From Dimorphilus gyrociliatus (lineage: Eukaryota; Annelida; Polychaeta; Dinophilidae), in the NCBI GenBank assembly GCA_904063045.1, contig CAJFCJ010000014.1:620001-684000 (forward strand): a DNA stretch of 64,000 bases. The letters are read 5' to 3'. The position numbers and the translations under genes are program-made. The notes beneath the pieces were generated by a model that had not been told where the DNA came from, searched no databases, and saw only the letters and a program-made list of their open reading frames with translations. Of this stretch, positions 61,222 through 64,000 are shown piece by piece. The stretch's first letter is position 1. Every line of letters begins with the position of its first letter.

Positions 61222-63147
61222 TTAAGTTGGGCAACAAGGATTATCGGCTATTAATACCACGTCGACTCCGTAAGTCTCAATTAATTCCATAAGAAAGGAA
61301 CGGTCGCCCTGGGGATGTAAGCCCATTGAGGTAATATGGTCAGCCGTGATACTTTTCTCTTCAGAATTAGCCAAGTTTAGTAATGTATGGAGTATCTTAT
61401 TGTTACATTTAGTGAAGAAACTGAAATATATTATAATTTTATTGCTCGTTAAAAAGAATATTCTATTAACAAAGAATATTTACTTAGTGAATATGTCCAT
61501 TTCACTTTGGTTTTCATCAATCAATCCGTTTCTAGCTTCATATAGCTGGTTTAATCTCATAGTATCTGCGGGAGTTGGTTTTGCAATGTCAGACAATGAA
61601 TGAGAACTTGTTCTGATGTTTTGATTGTCAACGTATAAATCGTATAATTCACTCTTTAATTCAAATATCTTTTCAGTAGTACCTAAGAAGAAACAAACTA
61701 AAACAAGTGATATATATAAAATAAAATCCATACAAGCTACATAAGAAATCTCGCTCTGTAATGAATCTATATCGGCTACATTGACGAAAAAATGTGGTTT
61801 ACTCTCGATAGTTGATAATTGATAATTTAAATTATAGTTAGCCAACCAGCAGGTGCAATAAACTGTTAGTAAAGAGAACGAGACAAAATTCTTAGGCATA
61901 CAGATAAATATGAATATTTTCATTAGGTAAACCTCTGTAGCAAACATCTCCAATTGGCGGTGGTGAAAAGAAAAGTATTCTTTTTTGTAATAAGGCAAAT
62001 TTCCATATAACAAATAGTTTTTCAGCAAAGAATTTTATAAACATTTCAACACAATTGCTCGGGTGGCTAACCTGTTTTTTTGTACACATTTTAAACATAC
62101 TATACATAAATATGTACATATATGCTATATATATATATATATCTGAACAGTATATAAGTGCCTACAGCTGTTAAAATTAAAAATCTATAATATATAAATA
62201 CTGTATATTATACTTTGTTAATAAAAATAAATACATTTACATAGATATATTAATTAATAAATTAACCACTTCTATAGCTAAACCGTTGATTTCCTCATTT
62301 TCTATTACACATTTCCTCTCGTGATAGAACTTTTCCAAAGCATCATAAGAAGACGGTAGAGTAAGAGCGAAGCTAGAAACAAAAATAATTGAGTCTATTA
62401 TTTATTCTATTTATAGCAATTATGTGAATTAAAAGAGAAGAAAAAATAATAAGAAGACAGGGAAAAGAGACAGAGAGAGCGAGGGAGAAAGAAATTAAAG
62501 ACATATACCTTTACCTCTTTCTCTCATGTATATACAATATAATACATAGTTTATATATTCATTTAAATGGATGATTTGTACAGTAAACACTAGAATTCAG
62601 GACAACTGATAAACATACCTAACTTGCTCGGTTAGAAATGGTAAATGTTCGTATAGTGAATTGTAATTTGCTGATAGGATTCCAACGCTTTTCATTCTAG
62701 CACCACGTTCCAGTTCATTAGACACAGATAACTTTTCAAAACAGGCTAAGCCGAAAAAATTACCGTGTCGAAAGTAAACAAAGTCTGTCTTTAGGGTATG
62801 AGCTCCGCTACACAATGCTTTAAATTCGATGCCTTTCAAATCAATATCATTAGGTTCTTGCCATTCTATAATGTTCCCTTTATTTATAAGAAGGTATCTA
62901 TTAAATGGACAATATTCTTGTGTTCATTTATTGAATACAGACCGGCTTTTGTATCGAATGCAACAACAAATACGCAAACTATTCCACTGCTGCTTATTGA
63001 TGCTTTGTTGTGTATTAATTTATTTTTCGATAAACACTTCAGGACTTTATCATCTTCGAATAAACTCCTTAATTCTTCGCCATTCTCTAATATTTCACAA
63101 TTTTCGATAGGATCATTCAATAATGGTTCATTCTCTTCGGCAGCCAT
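61222..63147 (-). CDS. DENND11: DENN domain-containing protein 11 (LCHN)
   Basis: Seven exons, 62943-63147, 62619-62877, 62267-62372, 61933-62071, 61734-61862, 61484-61682 and 61222-61420, total 1236 nt, 411 residues. Diagnostic segments: [110 protein letters not shown], and the terminus [14 protein letters not shown]...DNPCC. Human DENND11 (KIAA1147) has the same order, e.g. [18 protein letters not shown] and [25 protein letters not shown] proteins are usually Rab exchange factors; DENND11 is little studied and its Rab is not assigned here. Splices were fixed by phase and by these matches. It is tail-to-tail with MOK. Confidence 0.9.
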
Positions 63148-63200
63148 ACTTTTACGCGCATGCGCAAGAGAGTTTTGGCGCCAAAACCGAAAATACAAAA
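63148..63200 (-). promoter_or_regulatory. NRF1-like and E2F-like sites at DENND11 start
   Basis: GCGCATGCGC at 63156-63165 is an NRF1-type palindrome 9 bp upstream of the ATG; TTTTGGCGCCAAAA at 63173-63186 is a palindromic E2F-type site. Only 84 bp separate this start from the stop of the SDR gene. Confidence 0.55.
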
Positions 63201-63231
63201 AAATAAACAATATTCATCATTTATACTTTAT

Positions 63232-64000
63232 TTATCGTATACTGTCAGCATAGTATTTACCAGAACGTCTTAAACTTTCTTCAAATGTATACAAAGGTTT
63301 ATAACCAAGGACTTTTTGGGCTTTTCTGTCGGTGAATGTTAGCACTCTGCTAATTGCTTTTAACATATTAGGTGATGGGGTAAGATTAATTCGGACGAAA
63401 GGTGAAAAACACAATGTAATTAATTGCAAAAATAAAGTGAAAACATACAAAATTCCCATAGGAATTTGAAAGGGGCAAATTCGAAGCGACATCTCGCGAA
63501 TGAAGTGCTGAAAGAAGCGATTAGTGTTTGAAAGCGGCGTATCGTCCAAGACAAAGTACGCCTCCCCTGCGGCTTTTTCGCCGTCCTTATCAAGACTCTG
63601 GTGGGCAACCAGGTGGGCCCAGGCCGCATTTCCTACATATGTATACTGGCACTTGCTCTCTTCTGGCACTGAGGGCTGGACAACGTAACCCAAAACGGGC
63701 TTAATTGCCTGTGGTATGACCTGATAATCGCCCTCACCGTACATAGGGGTAAGCCTGAGGGAAAGAGTCCTTAAAGATTTGTCATTGGCATTTAAGACGA
63801 GTCTTTCCGCTTCACTTTTTGTGTGTCCATAACCAGGGAAGATAAAAGACGATGGTGGTGTTGGCAAAGATTCGTCTCCGTCTACGATGTCGCCTCCATC
63901 ATGTAGTACAACGTTAATGGAACTTGTATAAATTAGTTTTTTCACTCCAGCCTCTTTGCAAGCGTTGATAACATTTTTCGTGCCCTCGATATTCACGCCA
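63232..64000 (-). CDS. 3-beta-HSD/SDR42E-like short-chain dehydrogenase, partial
   Basis: The open frame runs from the stop at 63232 to the window edge, so the N-terminus with its Rossmann GxxGxxG is outside. The visible 256 codons start VNIEGTKNVINAC, typical of the 3-beta-hydroxysteroid dehydrogenase/isomerase superfamily. They contain the TSSINVV strand with catalytic Ser, the YxxxK pair in GYGHTKSEAE, LRLTPMYGEGD, YVGNAAWAHL and a hydrophobic segment (MGILYVFTLFLQLITLCF) near the C-terminus, as in membrane-bound 3-beta-HSD and SDR42E proteins. NAD(P)-dependent oxidation of a sterol or steroid is likely. The conserved DRKAQKVLGYKP tail fits. GC content is visibly higher than in the neighbours. 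No intron seen in this part. Confidence 0.85.
   Translation of the reverse strand, partial: GVNIEGTKNVINACKEAGVKKLIYTSSINVVLHDGGDIVDGDESLPTPPSSFIFPGYGHTKSEAERLVLNANDKSLRTLSLRLTPMYGEGDYQVIPQAIKPVLGYVVQPSVPEESKCQYTYVGNAAWAHLVAHQSLDKDGEKAAGEAYFVLDDTPLSNTNRFFQHFIREMSLRICPFQIPMGILYVFTLFLQLITLCFSPFVRINLTPSPNMLKAISRVLTFTDRKAQKVLGYKPLYTFEESLRRSGKYYADSIR

Noticed and set aside
1-64000. tRNA, rRNA, CRISPR arrays or operons
   Set aside because: None seen; the window is spliced animal DNA.

Overview
This window looks like nuclear DNA of a small-genome, AT-rich metazoan, most likely a marine invertebrate. A lophotrochozoan is my guess, but the sequence does not settle the phylum. Nearly every gene is split by short GT-AG introns (about 45-75 bp is common), and the products are animal housekeeping or signalling proteins: snapin, an ER HSP70 ending in KDEL, SWI5, a rhodopsin-class receptor, ABCB10, an MCT-like carrier, a small heat shock protein, MOK kinase, DENND11 and a 3-beta-HSD-like enzyme. 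There is no bacterial or organellar signature. All exon models were spliced by eye; for every gene contained in the window the summed exon length is a multiple of three.

Layout. Positions 1-3150: snapin and the BiP/HSPA5-type chaperone, both on the minus strand. Positions 3150-7150: the BiP upstream region, a striking six-unit heat shock element with a TATA-like box facing a series of tiny plus-strand exons, and a decayed helicase fragment. Positions 7150-43050: an accessory island dominated by one gene family. Positions 43050-44400: decayed relics of the same family. Positions 44500-64000: an ordinary run of single-copy genes, ending in an SDR gene cut by the window edge.

The island is the remarkable part. 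It is a giant imperfect palindrome. Each arm carries a complete gene for a roughly 3000-residue protein with the architecture CCCH/C2H2 zinc fingers, UPF1-type helicase, RNase II/RNB nuclease, second UPF1-type helicase. That is the domain order of vertebrate HELZ2. From about 9.13 kb (arm 1) and 41.54 kb (arm 2) inward the two genes are almost letter-for-letter identical, introns included. Outside that point they are clearly diverged. The spacer of about 9.8 kb holds a single-copy gene of unknown function, SWI5, and a third, highly diverged paralogue. This third gene keeps an open frame of 1256 codons but has lost the zinc fingers, helicase 1, the RNB catalytic aspartates, the second Walker A motif and the last third of helicase 2: a pseudoenzyme. 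Two further relics with broken Walker A motifs flank the palindrome on both sides.

The inner borders of the arms are patchworks of short exact copies (19-37 bp) taken from other members of the cluster. They are accompanied by a duplicated 3' terminal exon, a broken Tc1-like transposon present in both arms, and several CTCF-like motifs. Together this reads as an actively rearranging, conversion-homogenised antiviral-type helicase-nuclease cluster. The function is inferred from HELZ2; the sequence itself shows only architecture and rearrangement.
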